Positions 44,984 to 55,419 of a stretch of DNA of 64,000 nucleotides are shown piece after piece. The stretch's first letter is position 1; every line of letters starts with the position of its first letter. The DNA comes from Vibrio echinoideorum. GTDB taxonomy: Bacteria; Pseudomonadota; Gammaproteobacteria; Enterobacterales; Vibrionaceae. The notes beneath the pieces were generated by a model. The model saw nothing but the letters and a program-made list of their open reading frames with translations, searched no databases and was not told the DNA's origin. The stretch is taken from the NCBI RefSeq assembly GCF_024347455.1, contig NZ_AP025484.1:1488001-1552000 (forward strand), given 5' to 3'. Both the position numbers and the translations under genes were made by a program.

Positions 44984-46813
44984 TTAAAGTTTGCTAGTGC
45001 ATAACTTATCTAGCGAAAACCAATTGTAATTGAGCTGCGTTTTATCGCTAATCTTGCTACTCACAAGCTTCTGCAACGCTTGGTTTTTCACGAGTTGCTC
45101 TTTATCACTGTCTAAAGAAGAAAGGAGCACGTCGCGCTCCACGCTATCAAGCATTTCGTTTGCTAGCACACGAAAAATGGACTTGGTGTAGATCAACCGA
45201 AATACAGTATCATCTTCGTTCTCACCTAGCACGTGAGGATAAACTGACAAGAATAGGTTGTTCAAATTCAATTGGCTAATGGCACTCTTATGCTTGTTTT
45301 TAACTTTACGCACTAGTTGTTTAACACGACGTTTAGCAATATCTACTTCCGTTCTAGAAGGTATTAATTGGTAAGAAAGCCAAAGCACAATGAGTCCAAC
45401 CATATTCGCCACTAATGTATTTAAGAAATGAGCAAAATCAAAACTAGGAATACTAGTTGTGGGGACAAGATTACCCCAAGAAAACAACGAGACCATCATG
45501 ATGATTTTTAACAACGATTTGCTTTGATTAAACCAATACGCCATGATGTAAACGCCTACAAACCCCACCGTATAGACAATAATTGGTGAACCTATTGGCA
45601 TCACAATAAAATTCACTAAAAAGGCAAATCCTCCAGCCAAAAACTGGGCATAAATGTTTGGACTAAATGCTTTTTCTGCGCCAGGATTTGCAGCAAAGAC
45701 CGATACCACCATACCAGCCATTATCATTGCCCCCATTCCATCTTGCCACTGCAATTCAATCCACATAAATGACAATAGAAAAAGTGCAAGTGCTGCTCTG
45801 AACATATTGATTAGCACCAAGTAGCCATCAGTAAAATCGCTAATTTTATCAACAAATTGTGTCTCGCTAGTTTCTACCAGGCCGTTTTGCTGCGAAAAGC
45901 TGTCAAGTTGGGCAGCAAAATGCTTAACTTGAAAGTGGAAAAGTGAGAAAAAATCGCTTTCTGTCAGTGACCACTCTTGTGCAAAATTTGCTTCAAGTAT
46001 GAAGTCATTCTCTTGCAATGCCTGCCATGCCTCTTGAGTCATCCCTACGGAATTGCCCACCTTACGAAGTTCAATTCCCATAATGGCAATATTAATGCAA
46101 TCATAGAAACTGGCACGACTTGAGTTCTTCGTCGCCGTACTGGTCTGACTGCCAAAGATTTCATCATCCACTGCCAGCCATTTTCGGCCAATCATCGTCA
46201 AAAAACCTCGAATCAACTTAGTGACAGAGGACGCATCCGATTGAAAAAGTGTCTTGATAAAATGAATTGTCTGCTTTTTTATAAACGTCAGCTCACGCTT
46301 ATCATCCGGGTACGGGACCATGAGACTGGCCACCATCGACATCAAGATCCCAAACAAGATACCGACACATCGTAACTGTACGTGATCAAAGAGATTAGCC
46401 ATATTCGGGTCCGCTGCCACTGGGAATCCAACCAGTGACAATGTCACGTCCACAATGGCAAACATATACGAAACTCGGTGGTGAAAATAAGAAGCGATGC
46501 CAAGGCTAACTACAATGCCCAAAATAATGAAGCTGTTAAAAAGCCATGCATCAATCAAAGTTACACTTGCGATGAGCAACACATAAGCGCCCCCCATAAA
46601 AGTGCCCGCAATGCGCGCCATCGCTTTTCGGATGCTTGCTCCCCGAGTACCGGTAATTTGAATAATGGCTGTGGTCATCATTGCCGTTCCAGTGGAATCC
46701 GAATCAAACAGCTGTGACAGAACCCAAGTGAACACTACGGCAACAGCAAAACGAAAACCAAAAATGGCAGAGTCAGGATCGAGCCACTGGCGTGCCCAAT
46801 TGAGTAACATCAT
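44984..46813 (-). CDS. FUSC-family efflux transporter (AaeB-like)
   Basis: 609 aa. Two blocks of membrane helices (about 15-165 and 345-480), each followed by a cytoplasmic helical domain, as in FUSC/AaeB aromatic-acid exporters. Third gene of a DUF1656-HlyD-FUSC operon; ATGA overlap with the HlyD gene. Predicted to export aromatic or weak organic acids, by analogy with AaeAB. No regulator gene is adjacent. Confidence 0.85.
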   Translation of the reverse strand: MMLLNWARQWLDPDSAIFGFRFAVAVVFTWVLSQLFDSDSTGTAMMTTAIIQITGTRGASIRKAMARIAGTFMGGAYVLLIASVTLIDAWLFNSFIILGIVVSLGIASYFHHRVSYMFAIVDVTLSLVGFPVAADPNMANLFDHVQLRCVGILFGILMSMVASLMVPYPDDKRELTFIKKQTIHFIKTLFQSDASSVTKLIRGFLTMIGRKWLAVDDEIFGSQTSTATKNSSRASFYDCINIAIMGIELRKVGNSVGMTQEAWQALQENDFILEANFAQEWSLTESDFFSLFHFQVKHFAAQLDSFSQQNGLVETSETQFVDKISDFTDGYLVLINMFRAALALFLLSFMWIELQWQDGMGAMIMAGMVVSVFAANPGAEKAFSPNIYAQFLAGGFAFLVNFIVMPIGSPIIVYTVGFVGVYIMAYWFNQSKSLLKIIMMVSLFSWGNLVPTTSIPSFDFAHFLNTLVANMVGLIVLWLSYQLIPSRTEVDIAKRRVKQLVRKVKNKHKSAISQLNLNNLFLSVYPHVLGENEDDTVFRLIYTKSIFRVLANEMLDSVERDVLLSSLDSDKEQLVKNQALQKLVSSKISDKTQLNYNWFSLDKLCTSKL

Positions 46814-47646
46814 TGAATGGTAACCGAGACAGTGGTGCCCGCAATCAGCCTTTCATTTGCGACGACTTCATTTGGAATACTAATACGAACAGGTACACGC
46901 TGTGCTAAACGCACCCAAGGGACAGTGGGATCTACATTTGATACCAAGCCAGAACTATCGGCACTTTGATCGGTGATCGCACGTCCAATCCCCTCCACTT
47001 TACCTTCAAAGGTGTCCCCAGAAGAGTAAGGTGTGATGGTTACAATCGCTCCTTCTTTAATTTCTTTGATTTTGTTTTCGGTAAAATAAGCTTGAATGTA
47101 ATAGGTATTGCTTTCCACCAATGCCACAAAGGTTTCGCCAGTATTAATAAAGTTACCTTGGCGTTGTTGAAGATTGGTGACATAACCATCTTGTGGCGCA
47201 ATCACTTGGGTTCGGCTCAAATTTAACTCCGCTTTTACTAGGTCTATTTTCGCCTTCTTATACTCAGCTCTGTCGGCATCAACTTGCAACTTTTCTGACA
47301 TTACCTGTTCAGGTGAAATCAATCGCGAAGACAGTAATTTCAAGTCACGACGATACACATTCTTAGCTTGATTGAGTTCAGCTTCTGCCTTGAGCATTGA
47401 AAATTTGGCGTCAGAGACATCATTCTGATAATCCGCATCATCAATGGTAAACAGCAAATCACCCGCATTCACAAACTGATTATCTGTAACCGCAATGCGA
47501 GTAATTTCTCCCGACACCTTTGGTGAAATTTGTGCAATCTCAACGTGTATTTTTGCGTCACGAGTCCACAATGAATCTGTGTACGCAACCCAAGAGGTAT
47601 AACAAGTCACACCTGCGCCAATAACAAGAACGGTAGGTAACAACAC
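46810..47646 (-). CDS. HlyD-family membrane fusion protein (AaeA-like)
   Basis: 278 aa from a GTG at 47646. N-terminal membrane anchor, lipoyl halves (VEIAQISPKVSGEITRIAV and VIAPQDGYVTNLQQRQGN), a short coiled coil, and a C-terminal beta domain. The start is uncertain: upstream codons in frame read as an unspecified residue followed by NVFKVLLP, with ATA where a Met would be expected and an AGGTG site just before it. Coupled to the FUSC gene by a 4-nt overlap. Confidence 0.85.
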   Translation of the reverse strand: MLLPTVLVIGAGVTCYTSWVAYTDSLWTRDAKIHVEIAQISPKVSGEITRIAVTDNQFVNAGDLLFTIDDADYQNDVSDAKFSMLKAEAELNQAKNVYRRDLKLLSSRLISPEQVMSEKLQVDADRAEYKKAKIDLVKAELNLSRTQVIAPQDGYVTNLQQRQGNFINTGETFVALVESNTYYIQAYFTENKIKEIKEGAIVTITPYSSGDTFEGKVEGIGRAITDQSADSSGLVSNVDPTVPWVRLAQRVPVRISIPNEVVANERLIAGTTVSVTIQ

Positions 47647-47662
47647 TTTAAATACATTTATT

Positions 47663-47863
47663 TTATTTCACCTGTAACAATAAAAGTTGCCCGGCAGCAA
47701 TAATGACCAGGCATAATTCACACAAAGACGGGTTGATTATTTTTTTCTTTCTTAGAATATCACCAAATAAATACTTAACTGCCATTAACGCAAACAAACT
47801 AACAATGACCAGTATCATAAAACCAGGTATATAAACGTTGCCAAATAATAATTGGTCTTTCAT
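47663..47863 (-). CDS. DUF1656 small membrane protein (AaeX-like)
   Basis: 66 aa from the ATG at 47863 (the frame stays open to 48007). Two membrane helices; the pattern MKDQLLFGNVYIPGF and NPSLCELCLV fits DUF1656/AaeX. First gene of the three-gene efflux operon, 16 nt before the HlyD gene. Its role in the pump is unknown. Confidence 0.78.
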   Translation of the reverse strand: MKDQLLFGNVYIPGFMILVIVSLFALMAVKYLFGDILRKKKIINPSLCELCLVIIAAGQLLLLQVK

Positions 47864-48414
47864 TCCAAAACCCCAAGTAACGATATTTAATATTGAGCGG
47901 AAAGTAGATCTTATTAATACCACCATGGCAAAATATTTAGTCAGCCTTGCTAACCACTCTCGATAAGTTGTAAAGAAGTTTATCGGTGAATGGACATAAA
48001 AAATCACACCAGAATCAGAATCTCATCATTTTAATCTGCCAATAAATATCAAGGTGCTGATTTATAAGTATTATATTTTTTTGATATAGCCTTTTACAAA
48101 ATCATACCGCTTCTTTTTAGGAGCTATCAACATCCGATTTGAGTAGAGAAATGGCTATTGCCTTCAATGAACGATTGTTACCAACATCAGATCAGAGAAC
48201 TAAACTTAGCAAGTTAAAATCTAAAGGAATTATTATCTTATCATTTTAAACTTAATTATTTTTATCTTAACTTTTAATTATTGCTATTTTATTTTCTATT
48301 GATGGTTTTATTTTCTTATTAAGCAATAATTCATCTCGTCCTAACCAAGACTGGTTTTAAAAATAAACAAGCCTGTCCTAATTACTAATTACTAATTATA
48401 TAACGGAGAAGAAA
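47864..48414. other. Divergent intergenic region, efflux operon / gad
   Basis: About 550 nt, very AT-rich, no credible ORF. It holds both promoters. A TACTAATTACTAATTA short repeat lies just upstream of the gad ribosome site. Confidence 0.45.
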
Positions 48415-49800
48415 ATGCTAAATAACGAACACAACAATCAAATCGATGATGATGTATTTGCAGACAAATTACTCGATACCACTATTAATAATCACGTCTT
48501 TCCGAGTGATGAGTCTAATCCAGACGCCGCATATCAATTAGTTTCTGATGAATTAATCCTAGATGGAAACTCTCGTCAAAACCTAGCGACTTTTTGTCAA
48601 ACTTGGGTGGATGACAATATCCATAAAATCATGGATGAGTGCATCGATAAAAACATGATTGATAAAGATGAGTACCCACAAACAGCAGAAATTGAAGACC
48701 GTTGTGTTCGCATGCTAGCTGACCTTTGGAACTCACCTGATGCAGAAAACACGATGGGTTGTTCAACAACAGGTTCAAGTGAAGCTGCAATGTTAGGCGG
48801 TATGGCAATGAAATGGCGCTGGCGCGAAAAGCGTCGCAAAGAAGGTAAATCAACAGATAGACCAAATCTGATTTGTGGCCCTGTTCAAGTGTGCTGGCAC
48901 AAATTTGCAAAATACTGGGATGTTGAGCTTCGTGAAATCCCTATGGAAGGTGACCGTCTTCTGATGACACCTGAAGAAGTTCTTGCTCGTGCTGATGAAA
49001 ATACCATCGGTGTGGTACCGACACTGGGCGTGACATTCACTTGTCAGTACGAACCTGTAAAAGCCATTGCGGATGCACTAGATAAGCTAGAAGCAGAAAC
49101 AGGTCTTGATATTCCAATGCACGTTGATGGCGCAAGTGGCGCATTCATCGCCCCATTCTGCGACCCAGAACTTGAATGGGATTTCCGTATTCCTCGTGTG
49201 AAATCTATTAATGCATCAGGCCACAAATACGGTCTAGCTCCTCTTGGTGTGGGCTGGGTAGTGTTCCGTGAAGCAAGTGATCTACCGGAAGATCTTATTT
49301 TCCGCGTTAACTATCTTGGTGGCGACATGCCAACGTTTGCTTTGAATTTCTCTCGTCCTGGCGGCCAGATTGTAGCTCAATACTATAACTTCCTGCGCCT
49401 AGGTAAAGAAGGGTACAAACGCATCCATGATGCTTGTTACCACTCAGCTCAATACCTATCAGACGAAGTGGCGAAATTAGGCTTGTTTGACATTATTTAT
49501 GATGGACGAGGTGGTATTCCGGCAATGAGCTTTAGTTTGAAAAAAGACATTGATGCGGACTTCAACTTGTTTGATTTAAGCGATGCAATTCGCGCTCGCG
49601 GTTGGCAGATTGCGGCGTATTCAATGCCGTCTAACCGTGAAGACTTGGTCATCATGCGTGTGCTTATTCGCCACGGTGTGAGTCGTGACATGGTTGATCT
49701 ATTGATTAAAGACCTTAAGCGTACGATTGAAAAGTTTAACAAGTTCCCTGTTGTGAACTCTGTTGATGAAGACAGCGCAAGCTCATTCAACCACGGTTAA
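48415..49800 (+). CDS. gad: Glutamate decarboxylase (PLP-dependent)
   Basis: 461 aa. Converts glutamate to GABA and CO2, using a proton. The PLP lysine is K271 in [25 protein letters not shown] and [13 protein letters not shown] match bacterial GadA/B. GGAG precedes the ATG. Followed 89 nt later by an antiporter gene, so together they form an acid-resistance exchange unit. A hairpin between them (49813-49836) may reduce read-through. Confidence 0.93.
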   Translation: MLNNEHNNQIDDDVFADKLLDTTINNHVFPSDESNPDAAYQLVSDELILDGNSRQNLATFCQTWVDDNIHKIMDECIDKNMIDKDEYPQTAEIEDRCVRMLADLWNSPDAENTMGCSTTGSSEAAMLGGMAMKWRWREKRRKEGKSTDRPNLICGPVQVCWHKFAKYWDVELREIPMEGDRLLMTPEEVLARADENTIGVVPTLGVTFTCQYEPVKAIADALDKLEAETGLDIPMHVDGASGAFIAPFCDPELEWDFRIPRVKSINASGHKYGLAPLGVGWVVFREASDLPEDLIFRVNYLGGDMPTFALNFSRPGGQIVAQYYNFLRLGKEGYKRIHDACYHSAQYLSDEVAKLGLFDIIYDGRGGIPAMSFSLKKDIDADFNLFDLSDAIRARGWQIAAYSMPSNREDLVIMRVLIRHGVSRDMVDLLIKDLKRTIEKFNKFPVVNSVDEDSASSFNHG

Positions 49801-49812
49801 TCCAAACGCAAT

Positions 49813-49836
49813 TTGGGGCTATTCACTTAGCCCCAA
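49813..49836 (+). terminator. Hairpin between gad and the antiporter gene
   Basis: TTGGGGCT / AGCCCCAA perfect stem with an 8-nt loop. There is no T-tract, so it is probably a partial terminator or mRNA-stabilising element. Confidence 0.45.
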
Positions 49837-49889
49837 TCATCACTTAATGAAAAACAAACAAAATCACCATTAACGTCTTTGAGGTTCCA

Positions 49890-51782
49890 ATGACATTCTT
49901 ATCCAAACTGTGCCCGACAAAATTTGTCAGACACGTATTTCTAAGCTTGCTTGCCGTATTCATGCTCGCTGGCACTATTAATATTGACGCGACGCAAGCG
50001 ACGCCTTCTTTTAATCTCATCAATTCGGCGCAAGCACAAGAACAGGCATCTACGCAAAAAACAGACACCACTACTGTAAAAGCGGCCGTGAAAGCACCAG
50101 TAAAAGCAGAACCAATGTGGATTGTGAAAGTATTCCGTGAGCACCAAGCGCTGGCTATTTTTTTGACTCTAGCAGTGGGTTACTGGGTAGGGTCTATCAA
50201 ATTTGGTCACTTTAGCCTTGGCGCAGTAACAGGCACTTTGATTGCCGGTGTATTAATTGGTCAGCTTGATATTTCGATTTCATCGCAAGTTAAATCAATT
50301 TTCTTCACGCTCTTTTTGTTTGCTGTCGGCTATGGCGTAGGTCCACAATTTGTTCGAGGTGTCGCAAAAAATGGCGCCCCACAAGCTATCTTTGCCGTGG
50401 TTATTTCACTACTGTGCTTTGCTGTAACCTATACAGGCGCAAAGATGGCCGGTTATGACGTAGGTCTAGCTGCTGGTCTTTGGGCTGGTGCACAAACAAT
50501 TTCAGCCTCTATTGGTCTTGCAACCGATGCGATCAACTCATCAGGTGCTGCCAATACTCAAGAGTTACTCGATCAAATCCCTGTGGCTTACGCAATTTGT
50601 TACCTGTTCGGTACTATCGGTACAGGCATGATTCTCGCGTACGTAGGGCCAAAACTGTTGGGTATTGACCTAGAAAAAGTCTGCAAAGATTACGAACAAG
50701 AAATGTCAGAAGGCACACCTGAAGAAGGTATTGCACGAGTTTGGCATCGCACAGAATCTCGTACTTATGAAGTTCAAGACAACATCAACAACAAAACGGT
50801 AGCTGACTTTGAAGCTCAGCACCAAGAAGAGCGTTTGTTCATAGAGAAAATTAAACGCAATGGCCAAATGATAGAGTTTGATGCAACAACTCCACTTATG
50901 GCAAAAGATGTAATTGCATTAACCGGTCACACAGACGCATTAGTTCATGCTCAGCAGTATCTGACAGAAGTCGTTGATGATGAGCTAGATAATCTGCCTC
51001 TTGAAACGGTCGATCTTGTCGTCACCAACAAAACATTTGCTAACCGCACTTTGGTTGAACTAGCAAAAGAAGATTACACTCGTGGTGTTTACCTAAACAA
51101 AATTACTCGTGGCGCGGCGGGTCAAGAAATCCCAATGCTTGCTCAAACGGATATTCATCGCGGCGATGTACTGTCAGTGACTGGTACCGCTCTTCATACC
51201 GAGCGTATGGAAAAAGCGGCAGGTCACGTTGATAGAACAACAACAGAAACAGATATGGTCTGGGTTGGTTTATTCATCGTTATCTTTGGTCTGCTTGGCG
51301 CATTGGTGGTTAATGTTGACGGCGCACCTGTTACCTTGTCGGTATCCGGTGGTGTATTGGTCGGTGGTTTAGTACTAGGCTGGTTACGCTCAGTACACCC
51401 AACGTTTGCTCGTCTACCACAACCAACACAATGGTTTATGAACTCTGTTGGTCTAAACATATTCATTGCTATTGTCGGTATTTCTGCCGGTCCTGGCTTT
51501 GTTGCGGGCCTTAAAAACGCTGGAGCAGGTCTATTTGTTATTGGTGCAGCAGCAACAGCAATCCCAATGCTATTAGCGCCATTGATTGGTAAGTACATCT
51601 TTAAATTCCACCCAGCACTGAACTTAGGTATTTGTGGTGGTGCTCGTACCAGCACAGCGTCGGTTGCAATGGTTGGAGAAAAAGCGAAAAGTAATATCCC
51701 AATGCTTGGCTACACCGTACCTTACGCTGTATCGAACACACTACTAACACTCATAGGCATGTTCATGGTGCTGTTCTACTAA
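49890..51782 (+). CDS. AspT/YidE-family antiporter with an N-terminal extension
   Basis: 630 aa. Two blocks of membrane helices typical of the aspartate:alanine exchanger family flank central RCK_C-like domains (about 275-440). About 75 extra residues at the N-terminus include a signal-like hydrophobic segment (HVFLSLLAVFMLAGTINI) and a Lys/Thr/Ala/Pro linker. It takes the place normally held by GadC, so glutamate/GABA exchange is the likely function. Aspartate/alanine exchange is the family's known activity and remains possible. TTGAGG precedes the ATG; a terminator follows. Confidence 0.85.
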   Translation: MTFLSKLCPTKFVRHVFLSLLAVFMLAGTINIDATQATPSFNLINSAQAQEQASTQKTDTTTVKAAVKAPVKAEPMWIVKVFREHQALAIFLTLAVGYWVGSIKFGHFSLGAVTGTLIAGVLIGQLDISISSQVKSIFFTLFLFAVGYGVGPQFVRGVAKNGAPQAIFAVVISLLCFAVTYTGAKMAGYDVGLAAGLWAGAQTISASIGLATDAINSSGAANTQELLDQIPVAYAICYLFGTIGTGMILAYVGPKLLGIDLEKVCKDYEQEMSEGTPEEGIARVWHRTESRTYEVQDNINNKTVADFEAQHQEERLFIEKIKRNGQMIEFDATTPLMAKDVIALTGHTDALVHAQQYLTEVVDDELDNLPLETVDLVVTNKTFANRTLVELAKEDYTRGVYLNKITRGAAGQEIPMLAQTDIHRGDVLSVTGTALHTERMEKAAGHVDRTTTETDMVWVGLFIVIFGLLGALVVNVDGAPVTLSVSGGVLVGGLVLGWLRSVHPTFARLPQPTQWFMNSVGLNIFIAIVGISAGPGFVAGLKNAGAGLFVIGAAATAIPMLLAPLIGKYIFKFHPALNLGICGGARTSTASVAMVGEKAKSNIPMLGYTVPYAVSNTLLTLIGMFMVLFY

Positions 51783-52172
51783 CATATGATTTATTGATAA
51801 TTAAAGCCTCTTGCTACTCGCATGAGGCTTTTCTTCATTCATGCAACCTTCCTTAGTCTCTGAGCGGAAAACTGGGCATAAACGAGTGAGAAGCTAACTC
51901 ATGACTTGATATAAAAACCTAGTTCAAGCATTCACCAAGCCAGCATGGCCCTCGAATCTCAAGTTAGAAGCCGTCCAAATTGCCCTTCAATCGTTATCCC
52001 CTCTTCTTTTACTGATCTATTTCCTCCTAATCGAAGTACAAGTTATTAATAATTCGATGTAAATCGCTAATTTTTTTTAATTGTTGTCTAGAATCTCATA
52101 GGGCTTATCGCTTCGGTAATTGCCAATAGAAACGACACCTTTTGATTCTGTTTTTGGTTTTAGGGAGATGAA
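51783..52172. other. Intergenic region, antiporter / ABC operon
   Basis: 390 nt. It contains the antiporter terminator at its left end and presumably the promoter of the ABC operon at its right end. No gene seen. Confidence 0.45.
51803..51835 (+). terminator. Terminator after the antiporter gene
   Basis: AAAGCCTC / GAGGCTTT perfect 8-bp stem, 13-nt loop, followed by a T-rich TCTTC tail. Confidence 0.7.
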
Positions 52173-52895
52173 ATGGAAAGCCCAATTGTCACGCTCAAAC
52201 ATGCGAGAAAAAGCTTTGTTGATGGCAAAGAGACCCATAACGTATTGGAAGGCGTCGACTTCACATTAACGACGGGTGCAAGTGTGGCTTTGACAGGAGC
52301 GAGTGGCAGTGGCAAAAGCACCCTGCTCAACGTGATTGCTGGTTTCGAACCACTTTCAGATGGTGAGTTGTGGCTAGATGGCGATAACGCGATGGTTTGG
52401 AAGGATCCGCAATGGAGTCGCTTTCGCCATCAAAAACTCGGCGTTATCTTTCAACAGTTCAACTTACTCACCCCGCTCAACGTAAAACAAAACATCGCCT
52501 TCCCGCTGCATTTAAACCAACAAAAATGGAACGATTGGTGTGATTATTTGGTGGAAGCTTTAGGCATCAGCGAGCTACTTGATAGGCATGTTTCTGCGCT
52601 CTCTGGCGGCCAGCAGCAACGTGTCGCTATCGCACGCGCGCTAGCCCACAAACCCAAACTACTGCTTGCCGATGAACCGACAGGCAACCTCGACCAAAAA
52701 GCAGGCTTAGAAGTCATGAAGTTGCTGAGTGAAATAACAACACAAGGCAACACTGCTGTACTGTTGGTCACACACAGCCCTGAGTGTGCCAGTTTTATGC
52801 AAACACAGTTGGTTTTAGATGATGGTAGTTTGAAGACCGTTGATTTGAAAAAGGCTCTATCGCAAGCCAGTGAGCAGCCCTATGAAGCAAACTAG
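52173..52895 (+). CDS. ABC transporter ATPase (LolD/MacB type, AttE-like)
   Basis: 240 aa. Walker A GASGSGKST (42-50), signature LSGGQ (143-147), Walker B LLLADE (163-168) followed by PTGNLD, and a D-loop/H-loop region. The LolD/MacB subclass works with FtsX-type permeases. First gene of a three-gene operon; its end overlaps the permease start by 14 nt. The third gene is an AttH-like lipoprotein, giving the AttEFGH pattern of Agrobacterium. Confidence 0.9.
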   Translation: MESPIVTLKHARKSFVDGKETHNVLEGVDFTLTTGASVALTGASGSGKSTLLNVIAGFEPLSDGELWLDGDNAMVWKDPQWSRFRHQKLGVIFQQFNLLTPLNVKQNIAFPLHLNQQKWNDWCDYLVEALGISELLDRHVSALSGGQQQRVAIARALAHKPKLLLADEPTGNLDQKAGLEVMKLLSEITTQGNTAVLLVTHSPECASFMQTQLVLDDGSLKTVDLKKALSQASEQPYEAN

Positions 52896-55419
52896 GTTTG
52901 CGAACACCAAGTTCACCCATATCAAACTGACTCTAAATCTGTTCGCGGCGCACTATCGTCAATCACCGTTACAAGCTGCTGCAATTTTAATCGGCATCGT
53001 ACTGGCGGTGACCTTGTTTGTCGCCGTGCAAGCCATTAACCTTAATGCCAAACGCAGTTATTCAGAATCGACCGAGCAACTTAGCGCCCAAGCGAAGAAC
53101 TTGATCATTCCACCAGCAGGGCAAAACTACTTACCAGAATCGCTTTACTTCGCCTTAAGACAAAATGGATTAAGTGCCGCGCTGCCTGTGATTGAAGGGC
53201 GAGTGAGAGACGAGCAAGGACGTCGTTGGTCAATACAAGGCAGTGAATTAATCGCCGCTCTCACCTCAAGAGCTCGTTACTCTGGCGTAGATGAAAAAAG
53301 CGATAACGAAAAAGACAATACTCGAGGCAATGAACCAAACATTTCCCTGTTCGATACCGCCTTACCTTTACCGCCACTCTTAGCGGGCGAGCCCATCGTG
53401 ATGATGAGCCAATCGCAATACCAAAACTTGGGCGAAGTAGACACGCTCACTCTGGATGAAATCAAAACCAAAGTCGTGGTGCTACCAGACGAATGGCAAC
53501 TGGGTAGCAGAATGCTGATGGACATTGGATTCGCTCAGCAACTGCTCAACAAACAAGGACAACTGAGCTACATCGCTGTGTTTAATCCCAATAACAACTC
53601 ACTCGATAAATGGCAAAGCATCGTTGGCGAACAAGGGCAATGGATCACCAATAATCAAAGTACCGATCTCGGCTCGATTACTGACAGCTTTCACCTTAAT
53701 TTGACTGCGATGAGTTTATTGGCGTTTTTAGTCGGCTTGTTCATCGCTTATAACGGCGTGAAATACAGCTTGTTAAAACGTAATCGGTTATTGGTGCAGA
53801 TCCAGCAAGCCGGCGTTGCACCAAGCATTGTATTTTCGGCACTGTTAGTCGAGCTCATTATTTTAGTCACATCTGGCGCTTCGCTTGGTTTCATTCTCGG
53901 CATTCAACTCAGCCATTGGCTACACCCAACGGTTGCAATAACCCTTGAGCAACTCTATGGCGCAACGCTGCTTCCCGGCACTTGGCAGTGGCAATGGTTA
54001 GCTCAAGCTTTACTGCTCACCTTAGCCGCAACGCTGATTGCGTGTTGGCAGCACTTTAAACAGCGGGTCCGCCAACCCCTCTCTTCACATGGTGGTTTTT
54101 ATCAAGCGCCGGAAGCCTCGAACGAAAATCAGCTATTTGTTATTGGCGTGGTACTCACTGTTTTGGCGTTGGCCGGTTTATGGCTGAGCGAACACCATCG
54201 GTTCACTATGGCCTGGCTCGGTGTTTTAGTGGTGTCGATTCCTTTGTACCTACCGAAAACCCTAAGTGCGCTAGCGAGTTGGAGCGAAAAGCGCGCCCAA
54301 TCAGGTTTAATACAATATCTGTTTGCTGAACTGCGTGAGCTGATCTCCCCTCTTTCCCTTGCCATGATGGCGCTGCTTCTTGCTGTTACCGCCAATATGG
54401 GAATGAATACCTTAGTTGGCAGTTTTGAGTCCACTCTAAAGCAATGGCTTGAACAGCGATTGCATGCCGACATTTACGTTAGCCCCGCCCAAGGTGAAAT
54501 TGCCAATGTTGAACATGCCTTAGCCCAGTTTGATAACGTTGAAACCGTCTACAAGCAATACTACGTTGATGATAACTTGCAAGGCTTGCCTATTTTGCTC
54601 GGCACCAAAGACAAAGACACACTTGAACAAACCATGGTGTTCCAGTCTCATGTTGATAGTTTCTGGCCACGCTTTTACCAAGGTGAATTAGTGGCGATCA
54701 GCGAGCCCACCGCGGTGAAACTCAACTTGTCACTTGGAAGCCAACTCAAACTAGACGCTATCCAAGATAATACACTGAGTGTTGGCGCGATTTTCCATGA
54801 CTATGGCTCACCAAATGGGGAAGTGTTATTGGCTCCCAACTTATGGCTTGAAAACGGCTTCACAGACTTACCCACCAGTTTGGGAATCAAAGTATCTGGC
54901 GACCCACAACAGGTGTACGAACAACTACGCCAACAATTGAATTTGCATCCCAGTCAGCTTTACGATCAAGCCCAAATCAAGTCGATCGCTCTGGACATTT
55001 TCTCACAAACTTTTGCCATTACGCGGGCGCTCAATGGCGTCACTTTAATGGTGGCTGTTATTGGTTTGTTCTGTGCCTGTTTTATGTTGCTCGACGCACG
55101 CAAAGCCGCTATTGCAAGGTTGTATGCGCTTGGCGTTAGTCGGAAGAAATTAATGGTTATGGTGGTGGGGCAAATCGTTGTTCTGGTCGCTTTTACTCTG
55201 GTGGTCGCAGTGCCGCTTGGTGCCATGGTCGGCTATGTGCTGACAGATATCGTCACCCTTCGCGCGTTTGGTTGGAGCTTAAATTACGTATGGAACTGGA
55301 GTGACGCACTTAGCATTGCTGTCATCACCATTTTAGTCGCAGTGGTTGCTACCTTAATTCCGCTGTGGCGTTTGGTCAGTAAGCCGGTCGTGTCCAGCTT
55401 GCAAAGTGAGGTGTTGTGA
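52882..55419 (+). CDS. FtsX-family ABC permease (AttFG-like)
   Basis: 845 aa from the ATG at 52882 (a GTG at 52870 adds 4 residues). N-terminal TM, a large periplasmic domain, TM block near 280-390, a second block near 425-520, another periplasmic domain, and three C-terminal TMs; two FtsX domains in one chain, as in lipoprotein-handling permeases. It overlaps both neighbours (ATPase by 14 nt, next gene by 1 nt), indicating a tight operon. Substrate unknown, perhaps a lipid or lipoprotein. Confidence 0.87.
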   Translation: MKQTRFANTKFTHIKLTLNLFAAHYRQSPLQAAAILIGIVLAVTLFVAVQAINLNAKRSYSESTEQLSAQAKNLIIPPAGQNYLPESLYFALRQNGLSAALPVIEGRVRDEQGRRWSIQGSELIAALTSRARYSGVDEKSDNEKDNTRGNEPNISLFDTALPLPPLLAGEPIVMMSQSQYQNLGEVDTLTLDEIKTKVVVLPDEWQLGSRMLMDIGFAQQLLNKQGQLSYIAVFNPNNNSLDKWQSIVGEQGQWITNNQSTDLGSITDSFHLNLTAMSLLAFLVGLFIAYNGVKYSLLKRNRLLVQIQQAGVAPSIVFSALLVELIILVTSGASLGFILGIQLSHWLHPTVAITLEQLYGATLLPGTWQWQWLAQALLLTLAATLIACWQHFKQRVRQPLSSHGGFYQAPEASNENQLFVIGVVLTVLALAGLWLSEHHRFTMAWLGVLVVSIPLYLPKTLSALASWSEKRAQSGLIQYLFAELRELISPLSLAMMALLLAVTANMGMNTLVGSFESTLKQWLEQRLHADIYVSPAQGEIANVEHALAQFDNVETVYKQYYVDDNLQGLPILLGTKDKDTLEQTMVFQSHVDSFWPRFYQGELVAISEPTAVKLNLSLGSQLKLDAIQDNTLSVGAIFHDYGSPNGEVLLAPNLWLENGFTDLPTSLGIKVSGDPQQVYEQLRQQLNLHPSQLYDQAQIKSIALDIFSQTFAITRALNGVTLMVAVIGLFCACFMLLDARKAAIARLYALGVSRKKLMVMVVGQIVVLVAFTLVVAVPLGAMVGYVLTDIVTLRAFGWSLNYVWNWSDALSIAVITILVAVVATLIPLWRLVSKPVVSSLQSEVL

